From Casuarius casuarius (lineage: Eukaryota; Chordata; Aves; Casuariiformes; Casuariidae): 64,000 bases of DNA. Position numbers and translations under genes: made by a program. Position 1 is the stretch's first letter, and every line of letters begins with the position of its first letter. The stretch is from the NCBI GenBank assembly GCA_003342895.1, contig PTFA01000082.1, positions 3,313,232 through 3,377,231 on the forward strand, written 5' to 3'. The notes under the pieces are model-generated. The model saw only the letters and a list, made by a program, of their open reading frames with translations. It had not been told where the DNA came from and made no database searches. This document shows positions 26,779-38,827 of this stretch, piece by piece.

Positions 26779-27016
26779 CTGGAAGAGAGAGAAAATAAAA
26801 ATACTGAATTATTTAATACTCAAAAAAAAAAGTAAATAGCTTGGTAAATGCCTGAAGATGTGTAAGAAACATACTAGGGAATAATACTCTAAAAAGTACT
26901 TAGCCTCTCCTCTGAGATGGGGCAAAACCTGTTAACTCTAGTGTTTTATTGTTGTTTTGGGTTTTNTTGTTTTTTTAATCACCATCTTTCTACAAAGGAG
27001 AAAGCATCTTAGGTAC

Positions 27017-27052
27017 CTCTTTTATAGAAAAAATGTCCCTTTCATGTCCCTT
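27017..27052 (-). CDS. Gene A, candidate 36-base exon
   Basis: A strong acceptor (GTCCTTTTTCATAATTCTAG) and a donor GAG|GTACCT flank twelve phase-0 codons, KGHERDIFSIKE. It lies 239 bases before the next exon, and the joined reading runs smoothly into IIGLQNGL. It is short, so support is moderate. Confidence 0.38.
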
Positions 27053-30000
27053 CTAGAATTATGAAAAAGGACTCCCATCTTANTTAGATGTGCCCTCCTT
27101 GAGGTCAGCCTGCAAAACAAATCTGCCTGGCTGCCTGTCAAGAGCAATGTTAGACCCACCTTCCCTGCCTGCTCTACCACCCAGGCAAGCATAGGATAAA
27201 TACTTAGACCTTGATATCTAAATCCATGTCTTCTATACTAGACAAAATTTTCTTCAGCTCTAAGCAGTTCCTAGAACCAAAGCCTGATATAGGAGAGCTC
27301 CAAATGGCATTATTTGGAATGATAATACTGTATTATCATGAGATAATACTCTGTGGACAGTGCACTGCAAAGTGTATGACCAAAACTCATATAAAAATGA
27401 TATGTATATGAAAAACAGCTGAAATAACATTTAATAGTGATCAAGGAATTCAATTTATGTCTTAGATTTATTAAAAATTGCTTCAAGGATCCTCCAACTA
27501 TAGCACTTCCTCACCTCTTACTGACCCAAGTCAAGCACTGCTGCATGTTTGAAACTAAAAAGTATAACAACTGACTGTGTGTAAAGAGATGTTAGAGGGG
27601 CATAGCTGTTTTCCTTCTAAAATAAGTGATTCAATCAAAAACAAACAAAAAAAACTTAGGATGACAAAATCTTCCTTTACTCAGAAAGGAAATATTCTTT
27701 CACTTTCAAGACAGGTCCACTTCTCACAGACTGAGATAAATGAGCTAGATTCTACTGTCACCAGCCAAAGTANAGACCATAGACAAATCGAGGTTTACCG
27801 AGACAAAATGTGCGATATTTTGTTAAAACCTGCTCCCACATTCAGTCTGGTTTGCCTCTCAGAACATCTCAAACACTGACTGAAATCTAACATATTACTA
27901 GTACAGAAGTTGCTTTCAAACTAACTTTATCACTAACAAACTGATTCAATTCTTTGTAATTACATTATGTTTAGATATATGAAGCTGTGTACACATATGG
28001 ACAGAGTGCAAAAATCTAGAAGCTCTTTTTCAACCACAGATATGCAGATTAAGATTCAGCTGCTAAAATGAGATATAAGTATTTTTTCTCAGAAGTCTGA
28101 GTTGCTTTTTGGGGTTATTGAAATTAAACTTTCCTCCTCCCCCCCTCCCCAAAAACCAAATAAAACAAAACAGCATAGGAGAAACAGATGAGCCAAGATT
28201 ATGGGATTAGGATGTTTTCATCAGTTCTAATTCTTTCCTGATCAGTAATGAGTGTACATGGTTATCGGCCACAAACTATTCAGTATCCTAGTTAAAAATA
28301 GCAGTTTCACTCCTTTTCCCAGCAGGGAGGTGTTCACACCATAGCTGGCATTAACAGGCAGTCTTGTTAGGGAGACTGAGAAGAACAAGCAAAAGGTCTG
28401 AAGCACTGAGCTGGGTAGTTTTAATCCCTTTGGATAAGAACAGAAGGGATACCGATAAACTGTTGCATCACATGCAGTAATGCTTTTTTGTAGGTAAGTT
28501 CTGAGCAAGCAAGGTGTCATTTTTGTCATTTTTCACAGACAATTCACAGGTATTCCACAAAAATGGAGATTTATGGGAGAAATGAACATTTTAGGAAAAC
28601 AGATATTTGACGAGAGACTGGTATTATTTAATGTATTTTTAAATGTCTGACCATGCAGAACCTTGTAGTAGACAAACACCTAGACACTCATATTGTGTAA
28701 TTTTCTTAATTATATAATTAATATACATTATAACAAATCAATTACAAATTTTCCAATTTCAAAAACAGTCTCAAAAGCAAATGTAACTTTTGAAGCATAC
28801 CAGGTAATTACAGGACTGAGGAATAGACTCGAGGTACTTAGCATCGTGAGACAATTTGCAGTATGGCACTTGATGTCCAGGGATACACTTAAAAGCAAAA
28901 TAAAGTTTTGGTCAGTATTTTTTTTTCCCCCAGTAGCTGGGAAACAAAGCACAAAACAAATGACAAGTAAACATTCAGCCACAGGAAGCCATTAACAACA
29001 GTGGGCACCAATTAGGACCCAGCAGGTATTCTTTACACCGCCTGGTGCTCTAGCTCCTCCTCAAATACTTTGGCATAACACTCTCAAACTCAGGCTTAGG
29101 AAACAACAGGCTGTTTCATTTACTCAGCAATTTGTAGCCACATATTCCTGCTGATAGGCCCATAAACCTGTTTGTAGTCTTCTTCTGTTCCCCTTCAAGT
29201 TTGTGTCATTAGAAACTACAATTGCTGTCTGCCCAAAGAGAATACTTTTCAGGAAAGAAAATAAAATTGAGATACTGTGATCCCTTTCCTTTTTGTCTCC
29301 TTCCTTTTCAACTTCTCTTCGGGAAGGGAATGCAAGACACAATGGCTGATGTCAGGAAAACCAGCTCATGGAGAAAATATTTGCTAATTCTCAGATTTTT
29401 CAACACAGACATTATTCTTTCAAAGGACAGATTTTTGAAAAAACAGGGAGAAAAGATACTATTCTTAAAATTAAGCCATGGCCTTAAATAATTAGTAAAA
29501 TATATTCTACTGCAGCCAAAAATACTCCATAAAATGTATATAATTTTAATATATTTATATCAACTATAAGATATTTTGTATCTGCTATCCAAAGAACCTC
29601 AAGGAATTATCCAAGCCTTTTAAAGTCACTCATAAATTGTGCTTCACATCTTCCCTTAGGGTCAAAGTACAACTAGATTCTTACCTTTGCATCTTAAGCT
29701 TGTAAAATTAAAACAAACAAACAAACAAAAAAANCCCCAAACCTAGGCTGCAAACTCCCAAAGCCAAATTTTGGCCACAATTTTGCCAATATTAAGAAGT
29801 ACTTTCTTAGCATTATACTACTGCAAAAATCAGAGGAAGGTCAGAATCCAGCCCAGAGAACTGGAAGCTTTTCCCAGCATGAGTCGTGATAAAAAGGTAA
29901 TACGGTGGAAAAATCCACTCAGCTCTACTAAATTGATCTTCTCTTTCTCACTGCCAACAGCTCAGGTGATCCCACATGCAACTTCTGCTTCCATCACTGC

Positions 30001-30929
30001 TGCTAGATAAAAGTTAACCAAAACATTATGATCAGTTGAAGTCTGATATCTTCTGGATGCTTTTGGTGTTAAAAGACAGCAAAGAACGTATGAAAGCAGA
30101 CTGTGCCTGCACTAATTCAGAGTTCCCCATGTCAGTTCAAGCTCATGCCTTTCAGACATGCCTTTCTCTCTTTAATTTTCCCTCCTTTTTCACTTTATTT
30201 TTTCCCTGTCTCTGCCATGCCAAGAAATCAAAGTGAACATCAGCAGATTAGTGAGTTATTTTTCAATAGCACCTTACGTTAAATCGCCACTGGCTGTTTG
30301 CAAAGTGTGCTTAGTTGCTTCCCAGCTGGCTACCTATTGGCATATCTACTGACAGTCCTTACAGAAGTTCTCGTCTCCAGGCTGCCAGAGCTGCTCATGT
30401 GCAGTCCCTGCATGTAACAGCCCCCCCACCCCGCACTGAAAATCATCAGTGGCAGCGGGATAAACTCTGCAACAGAGTTCCCAGGGCTCCTGTCTGACAG
30501 GTTTTGAAGAATGACCAGCTAGATGCCTTAAGCCTTGTGATGTGCATCTTAGTTGTGACATACAGGCATGCAGTATAGAAGCATCTTTGTGATTCCTAGG
30601 CATTGGCAGCCCAGAATTCAGAAAGATGATCAGGCCCTGCAATCACCATGTGTGTCCATGACTCACCCAGACAGTGTTCATCATCGGAAGCAGCTAGCAA
30701 ACACTGACTACTGTGACAGCACTACAGCTGAGCTCTCACCAGCGCTTCTCTGCAGCTCAGCACTTCGGGGAGATCACGTAGCCACAAAGGTACAGAAATT
30801 CAGTACCTGCCTGTTTTTCTTAACTCAGTGGGGGAACCAGGCACTGAAGAGTTTTTGCAGCACTGGTTTCTGGCGTGCTGGAGAACAGGAGCTCTGCACA
30901 ACTGGAAATGAGAACAGTGAAACTTTACA

Positions 30930-31085
30930 GGCATTGAAGTTCCCTGGGAATACAGAGAAACACTATAAGTGGGGTACAGAAAGCCTAAGCAACTTGCCAA
31001 TTGTCACAGATCTAGACCTATCACAGAATTTAATAGAGGTAAAAGCTGCTGATCTGCAGCTCCACAACTGCACACAAGCTCATTC
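30930..31085 (-). mobile_element. MIR-like ancient SINE relic
   Basis: The stretch around AAGCAACTTGCCAATTGTCA, followed by CAGATCTAG, resembles the reverse-complement core of MIR (TTAAGTAACTTGCCCAAGGT, CACACAGCTAG). It is heavily diverged. It overlaps a 218-codon open frame, which argues against that frame being a gene. Confidence 0.35.
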
Positions 31086-32937
31086 TCCCTCACAGCCAAA
31101 TGAACATGGCTATGGTGGAAACATACCAAATTTTCATAACAAGGATTACATACTCCATCTGAGATTAGCTCAGATCAGCCTGTCCCACGTACCAGACTGG
31201 TGGAAGTTTTACAAATTACTGTGACATCTACCCTACTCCTCAGTGGGAAGGGAACTTCCCTACCTGCATGATTGCATTCACATATAGAGATTTCAGTTCT
31301 GTCTTGCTATTTCTCAGAAAGAAATTTGGGGATAAGTCATATAAAATTATATGCTCAAGTACTGATCATTTATGTGTACACAAATCCATGCACAAAACTC
31401 TATTTAAAACCAAAGACTATATTTGTGCAACTGTGCATATACATATAGGCAAAGCTTTCAGCACTGAGAAAACATCTTTGAAAACTACAGTTTATACACT
31501 GAGAACAAAAGAGGTGGTCTTCTTGGTCTATAACCACCAAGAAGTCAGGTGGCTGGTCTAAGCCAGTCATATAGGCTCCTGTAGTTAAACAAGAGAGATA
31601 AGTGTCTCCAAATTGCAATGTATCCCATTCTAACATAGGTGACTAAAACAGGTGAGATGAATCACCTTGGCGTTGCCATCAACCATATGGGGGAGGAGAT
31701 GCCTTAAACGAGTAGCTTAGAAGGGATACTTAACTTTTAACAGTTAATGTTAAGAGGAATCCCATGCTATAAGACTAGGAAGAATTATATAGATTCACAG
31801 TAGATATTTGTATACACTTGCAAAAATTACATTACAGTTAAATTATATTTGGGCTTATGANGAAAGTCAAACTTTAAACTAAGAAAAAAATCATAGTCTC
31901 TATCATACAAGTTGTAGGTCACTGTTTAACTCTATTACAGTCAGATTTTTTTTTTGCCTGTTTTTCTAAATAAACGAGGTTCATGCAGTCACATTCTGGG
32001 TGTTAAGGAATTATTTGTTGCAAACCTGTAAGCTAATTTTATTCAAATATCAGAGACAGAGAGAGAGATAGATTAAAAAAAAAAACAAACAGATTTTGTA
32101 GTAGCAGGTTACCAAGCAAAGGACAGATCCACCAGTGCTGGCCAAAGGAAAAAGGCCAAAACNTGCTATCCCCTCAGAGACCAAAGATGAAGCTCTAAGA
32201 ACCACCTTGAGGCACAAACCCACAGGAGGAACTTCTTTATCTCTCTGCTCCATCCATCTGTTTCATCCAACACCACAGTGTCAACTAGACACAATATAGC
32301 TTTTCACATCAGTTGTTCTTCAGTGGTGCAAAGTTTCTGTTTAGCATAATATTCATGCAAACAACAAGAACAGCTTTTGTTGTTAATATCCATCAATGTA
32401 CCTCTTGCACTACTAAAACAGATAGCATCACTTCTTTCTCTCCAAGCTAGGTAAGTAAATGCAGCGTTCTCTATACAAACAAAAAACTCATAACGAAAAA
32501 CATCCAGTGTATCAACTGGACACCGACTGTCTTCTACCTCTTTTAGTTTGCAAGTAGTTTTAAATCACCAGTATCTACTTTAAATAATGGGTTAATACTT
32601 AATGCTTTGTTTAGATTCACACCTGGCATTCTTACAGGGCTAGCTGTCAAAGGAATTGAAAAATTCAGCTTTGTGCCAGTAACGCACACAATCTTCAGTC
32701 ACTAGTCCAGTTTCTCCCTTCATGTGAAAGACAACACCCACTTGCTGTCTTACTTCACAAGTCCCGAATAAACTAAACAGTCCAAATAAGCTGGGAAAGG
32801 GGCATACAGTGCATTTATTGCTTTTCTCTTTCCATATCCTACTGTCTTCTCCAATAGAACTTTCCCTTCTCATGTTAGTTATTTGCAAAAAGGGGAAGAA
32901 TACTTAACAATGTGACCAAATGAACACCTGATTTAAA

Positions 32938-32991
32938 GTAAATATCTAAAAATATATCAGAGCCGTAAATATCTAAAAATATATCAGAGCC
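32938..32991. repeat. Exact tandem duplication, 27-base unit
   Basis: Two identical 27-base copies (GTAAATATCTAAAAATATAT then CAGAGCC) sit head to tail. Identity is complete, which suggests a recent duplication. Confidence 0.95.
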
Positions 32992-35900
32992 TGATCTCAC
33001 AAGCAAGTAAAAATGTAGACATGAGATTTGCCTTTCACCATGTTGCTGTGGCTGGCTGAAAAGATTTAGACCTGTCAGCACCATATTTAGTTATTTAGCT
33101 ATTAATAAGTAACTGTTCAAACACAATTGAAACCCCAGCCTACACAGTATTTCAAATTATGTGTTCCTTTAAATACAACTATAATCCTGTCATGCTAATA
33201 ATTTTACTGAAAAATCAAAATGGTTGAGGAGAGGAGCAAAGAGCTTTCATTCCCTTGTCAGTTCATTACCATTTCACTCTACCTAATCCTGGAGTTTGGT
33301 GCTGCCTTCCAGTAATTCAAGTACTGAGAAGACTAGAGAGATGTAAAAGGGCCGTAAAACAGAAACAGAGACACACCACGGAGATCAACAGAGCACACAC
33401 TACATTTTCACAGCCTAGTTTCCAGTGATGCTAGCTCACAGATAGTCAAAGGCTGGGGATCCGCAGGCAATGAGCTGAGCCAAGAAGCATACACACTGTA
33501 TATGCCCACCTGCTTCCACTCTCCTGTGCATAACCTGTTGCATACATACATACACAGAGCAACCCTAACACTGGGTTCAGAAAAACAGTCAACTTAAAGA
33601 AGCATTAAAGCATATACTTAAATGCCTTGCTTCATAGGGGACAAACTTTGTGGAGGTTCTCCTATAATACTGCAAGCGATAGAGAAACAGATATTGTCAG
33701 GCATTCTGCTAGAACAAAACCCTGCTCCCGTCAGCGAGTTCTAGGTGAAAAGACAGACTCGGGTCTATATAACTAACAACAATTCAATTTCCCCCTTCCT
33801 CTTCGACAGTCTCTGAAATTTGGTCTTCTGAAAAAAGCACCTGAGGGAAACTTCCCAAATTTCCCTGTCCTTTACTCCTACACATTTTTATATTTTTTAA
33901 TACAGACTGGCACAACCTGGCCTGCAATCTGTGTATTACTTTATTTGCTAGAAATAAACAGCTACCAAGATTAAAAATTAGCAAATATTTGTTCACATAT
34001 TAAATCATCACATACCTGAGCCAAAGATTTTTAAGAACCTACATACAGTTTTACAGGCTCCATCAGTACAAAAAACCTCANTGGATCAAGTATTTTAAAC
34101 CACCTAACACACACTGCAGACACTTCAAAAGCAATGAAATTAGCAGATGCTGGATGCACATCTGTGGCCACATCTACATCAGCAAGTAACACAGTACGAC
34201 AGAAGCAGAAGCTGTGGAATGAGAGTCAGTGCTGAGGGTCCAACGTTCACGCTGGATTCTCACTTCAGGTTACCTCTAATCGGGATCTATTGACTGAACA
34301 CTCACTAGCAACCAGCGCACACAAACTGAAGCACATCCTGCAGTTTAGCTTCACCTGGAAGGAATCCTGTCTGTCCTCGACCCTGCTCCATGCTGCGAAC
34401 CAAGAAGTGCCAAGCAGGAACATCAAGGAGGATCGCTTCCAGTACACTGCTGATCTAAACTAAAATGCCCATGTAATGAACTAGAAGCCTTTGTGCCTCA
34501 TTCTGTGGAGCCACCACCGTCTGTTGTGTGAATGAGTCCTCAGAAACTTTAATCCAAAGCATACTGGCCAAATAACGTAATAATTTTGTACCAGTCTTTA
34601 TTCCACTCATCTAGGATTGTATTAATCCTATGCACTTAAAGAATCTTAATATTTCTGAGGAACAACAAAAATGGGTTTGCTGGTGAAGGAAACACTGATA
34701 TAGAGTAATTTTAACTTGAAAGGTTTTAGCTACCTAAGTGTTCTAATGTATCTCAAGTATTTCTAGTTAAAACTGGGAGGATAAAGATGATTCAAAAGTT
34801 GTCGGTAACTGTGGTCACTTATTTAAATGTATTTATCCTCATTTCCACTACTGTTTTCTCCCTCTCTATCCCCTCCATACCTAAACATGCAGACACTCCT
34901 GCCAATTAACATGATTTTAACTTGGCATATACAAACCTTTACAAAAGAAGAGGTGAACTGACATACTCATCTCTATAAATGTGGTCTGCTATATAGCTAG
35001 ATCTTGGTCAGAAGAAAAATATTTATAATAAATTTTTTTAGTTCATTTTCAGATTATTCTGATCAGCATTATATCCATATACACAATTCACTGTGGAAGA
35101 TACTCACTTTAAAAAAGCTTGAGATAGTGGATGAACAGAAAACTTAAGTTGGTGTTTCTTTTTAGACTTCAAGGCCCCAATAACACAGCCCCAAGACTAC
35201 GGAAATCCAAATATTTTGTATAAGCAGGCTTAGGCAGAGGGAGCCTGTACTTTCTAGTCACCTGTGTACTTACTTGACATTAACGTACAGTGGGAAACAG
35301 TGATGGGAAACCCCAGAGCAATAATGTGCAAGTAACTCCCATTAAAAGAAGCATTAGCATAGTTCTACGAATCTGAATGACAACTTAGTAATTGGATACA
35401 GTGATTTTCCACAGGCTTCTAGACCCATTGGCACACGAGTGTGGGAAGAGCTTGCCTGAAGGCTGCTTACACCATTTCTGCGGTGCAGTTAACAGAAGAC
35501 ATCAGGCTGCAGGCAGTTCAGGGGACACTTTCACTGGCAGTTACAAGTCACTAAAATGAAGGGGAAAATGTTCCTCAAAAAAACTCTAAACAGCAACTTA
35601 CAAAATAGGTTCTAAGGAGGTTTGAACAACATAAAGCTATTGGAAACAATTTTTGAAACATTAAAGATTTGTTTGGAGAACATAAATAGTTGTTCTGATT
35701 TTAAAAGCACATACTTCAGTTTCCATCACCAAATAAAATTCTCATCAACCCTCAAGCTTCAACAGAATTTCCTATTTTTTAAAAAAAGAATCCTAACAGT
35801 GCATGAGACAGACTTGAGATTTTGCTAGGCACGATGCAAAACAGCATAAGCATGGATCGATCCTATTCCCTCCCCACCTGCACCTCAGCTTGCTTCTGGC

Positions 35901-36904
35901 TACAGTTATACTGCATCTTTGCCCTGTTCGTAGAGTGACACAATTTCTGACAATTCATCTAAATGATTCTGGAAGCCACATCTGGCTTTTCAAGCTACTT
36001 TGGACCAAGAGCAGTTAGAGAATTCCCACAGCCAGTGGCGCTCNACTCTCATAAAACCACAGAAATACAATAAATAATAGTGGCCAAGTGGTAGTTTGAC
36101 TACTACGGCAGTCAGGCATCTACACAGGCATCTAGAGAAAAAACCACATACTAAAATTTAAAACTGACTTTGGAAAAAGTATTACGACAGAGAGAAATGT
36201 GTTTAGGCTAACAAAAACCTATTTACATTTCCAAAATGCAGTGTGAATATAAAATGATAATTACTCTACTTGGGAAGCATCCTTCTTTTCTGCCTGAAAA
36301 AATTAACAGAGTTTCTCTCCATCCTCTACCTTGGAAAAGGATGGTGCTGTTAGCATCAGACTTCAGTCCACATAACTACAACTGCCACAGACTCTATCTG
36401 AGCGCTAAGTTGTGCTGCTTTAGATAACACTTAAATTCAGGAATTAAAAATTTGAAATACAGTGTTGAATTTAAGTGTTACCTAAAACTTGTACAAACCT
36501 CTTATTTCAGTTTAATAGCTTATATCAATTCAGCCTAAATTAACTACTTACTAATATAGGCTAAACGGAAATAAGTCATTTTAAATTGGAAAGAGTGCTA
36601 AACACAAGGGTTTTCCACTGCATTATCTAAATCGATATTAAACCAACTTAAGAGGTAATTTTCCAGTATACACAAAGCACTAGGTTCTCAGAAACAGGTG
36701 TACTATTATTGTTCATATAAATAAAACAAAACTAGTAACAGTGCAGCATTTGAAATCCCTTTTTATTTATAAAGTTTTGATAAAATACAAGTGATAATAG
36801 TCTTTCCTCAACACTCCCCTAACCTTTGCCTTCAAAGAAAAAAAGGTCCCAGATAGTTCTGTATTTTAAGTGACGGAAATTTTATACAAGTAAAATTAAG
36901 GTTC

Positions 36905-36930
36905 AAATGTCATGATTAAATGTCATGATT
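36905..36930. repeat. Tandem duplication, 13-base unit
   Basis: AAATGTCATGATT occurs twice in succession without change. Confidence 0.9.
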
Positions 36931-38074
36931 CTCCCCCAACAGTGACTATGTTGCTCCAAAAATAATCCAATGCAGTATTCCCCTGTTAAATATGGAGAAA
37001 AGCATTTCCTTTAGAAGAGGAAATTCTCTTAAGGAAGTTGTTTTAAGATAAATAAAAGTTCAGGATGAAGCCAGCAAAAGGTGTGAAGGATTTCTCTTTG
37101 ATTTCCCAGCTTGTGTATTTGGGCTCAGACACAGACTACATTTTATGCACATATTAATAGGATGCTAATAAGCCTAAAACTTTACTTTAACATGGACCTG
37201 TAGAGACAACCTGATATGTGGCACCAGATACACTAGCCTTCTTAAGCAGAAGATTTATTTCCTTTTTGTGCAGGGAGAGAATCGGGCTGTGTATTTTTAA
37301 TTTTGAGTTCAGCCAACAACTCTTACAAAGTTAAACTATTATTTTTGTTAGAATGTTTGTCAGTTAAAACAATCATCAAAAGATCAAGACAGAAGCCAAG
37401 TCTTTCAGANTAACTATTAGCAGCTTTTATTCCTTACTGGTAACATTATAGGCAAAGTCAGGTCACTCAATTGCAAATCTACTTACAATTACTAGGTGCA
37501 GAAAACAATCCTAGGATCAAAAACATGGAGCACTGAAATTGACAGCAGACATTTAAACAGGTTGCTACGACTTGTGGAAATCTTTGAGAGAGATATTATT
37601 GTTATAAAAACCAAAGATGTTTCAAAGTTAAATCTTTTAGCTTTTTTTTTTTTAAATCACATCTGCAAGAAAGTAGAAGCAGTATGGCTCCATGCATATA
37701 TCCTAGCTTACAGCTATCCTTAAAACCAACCAAACAACCCCTCCCAATTAAAACCTTCATTTAAGCACATGTTCAAGCAAGTCTTATGTGCAAACACACC
37801 TTCTCCCCCACCAAAGTAACTTTATTTTTCACTATTTCAACTTTTTCCGTATTTCTGGTACAACAAAAATAGATTACAACAATCCTGCTTTCATCATCAA
37901 ACCCTAAAAAAAGTATTTTTGCTTAAAAACCTCCACAAAACAGAACACCCCCATCAAGTGATTTCCATTTGAACTGAAAATCCTTCAGAATATAAAGCTT
38001 GTTCTTAGCCTGTTGACACAAAAATTCATCTGTTATATTATCTGTTGTTTTAATACAATTTATAAAACCATAGA

Positions 38075-38091
38075 TTGTTGTTGTTGTTGTT
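38075..38091 (+). repeat. (TTG)n microsatellite
   Basis: Six successive TTG/GTT units lie just left of gene A's 38.3-38.8 kb exons. Confidence 0.85.
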
Positions 38092-38342
38092 AAAAAAATC
38101 TAAATGACTTAATCCTTTTATAACATTTTTTGATAATTTATTCATATTTCCAACCTGGTCAAATTGTTCAGCACGTAAATGGCCAGATGCTATTAAAAAT
38201 ATGCACAAACACCATCTTTTAGTCTGGGAGGGTTCTCAGCATTAAGACTTTTTTTTTGACAGCTAAAGACGGTACAGACAATAGTTGGTCCATTTGATTT
38301 CAGCAGCCAACAAAAATTAGGCAACCGTCAGTCATCAGTTAC

Positions 38343-38379
38343 CTTTTCTTGTTAGCTTGGAGAAAGTCTGGGGGCCTTT
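38343..38379 (-). CDS. Candidate 37-base linking exon (phase 0 to 1)
   Basis: The acceptor is GGCTTTTGCGTTGGAAATAG (weak) and the donor AAG|GTAACT. The frame reads KGPQTFSKLTRK plus one base. It would enter in phase 0 after the 38.8 kb exon and leave in phase 1, the phase needed by the exon at 25618. It is thus one possible bridge to the left-hand exons, bypassing the stop-bearing exon at 26.7 kb. Chance is a serious alternative. Confidence 0.2.
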
Positions 38380-38764
38380 CTATTTCCAACGCAAAAGCCA
38401 ATAAACTAATAAGTTCTGAAATTACAAAGCAGTTTACTAATTTAAAAGTTGGGCAGTGTGGGATTCCCCTCCCCAGCCCCACCATTTCCACAAAGCGGTT
38501 TTCATTTATACACTTTACCTTCTTCTCAAGAGGATGAAAAAAGCAGAGTCAAAGTACCATCCAAAGATGTCTCATGACCATGTTGCAAATGATTCAAAAT
38601 GCCATTGTGACCATGTAATTGACTTCAAACAATTCTCAAACAAGTAACCAAGTGTATTCTGAAACAATGCCCCCAGCACTATTCTGAAAACACCGTTCCT
38701 CATGTACAGGACTGCAGTCATCACTGCACAGTGATTTACACAGTTGTTCTTTTCTAAATCTTAC

Positions 38765-38827
38765 CTGCTCACGTGACCACTGTGCTGACGAGATGTCTCT
38801 CACCCGCCTCTCACTGGAGCACCAGCT
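38765..38827 (-). CDS. Gene A, 21-codon exon
   Basis: The donor CAG|GTAAGA is near-consensus and the acceptor reads ACAGGTCTTCTCAG. The 63 bases are open in phase 0 on both sides: SWCSSERRVRDISSAQWSRE and Q. It continues naturally into the downstream exons. The pyrimidine tract is short, so an upstream AG might be used instead. Confidence 0.48.

Larger units (their letters stand above)
27053..38342. other. Gene A intron
   Basis: AT-rich intronic sequence with the MIR-like relic at 30.9 kb and short tandem duplications. No further phase-0 exon with strong sites was found by eye. Confidence 0.45.

Noticed and set aside
30568..31224. 218-codon plus-strand open frame, the longest in the window
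   Set aside because: It overlaps a MIR-like relic, has no recognisable domain, no promoter and no codon pattern distinguishing it from chance. Frames of this length are rare but not impossible here.
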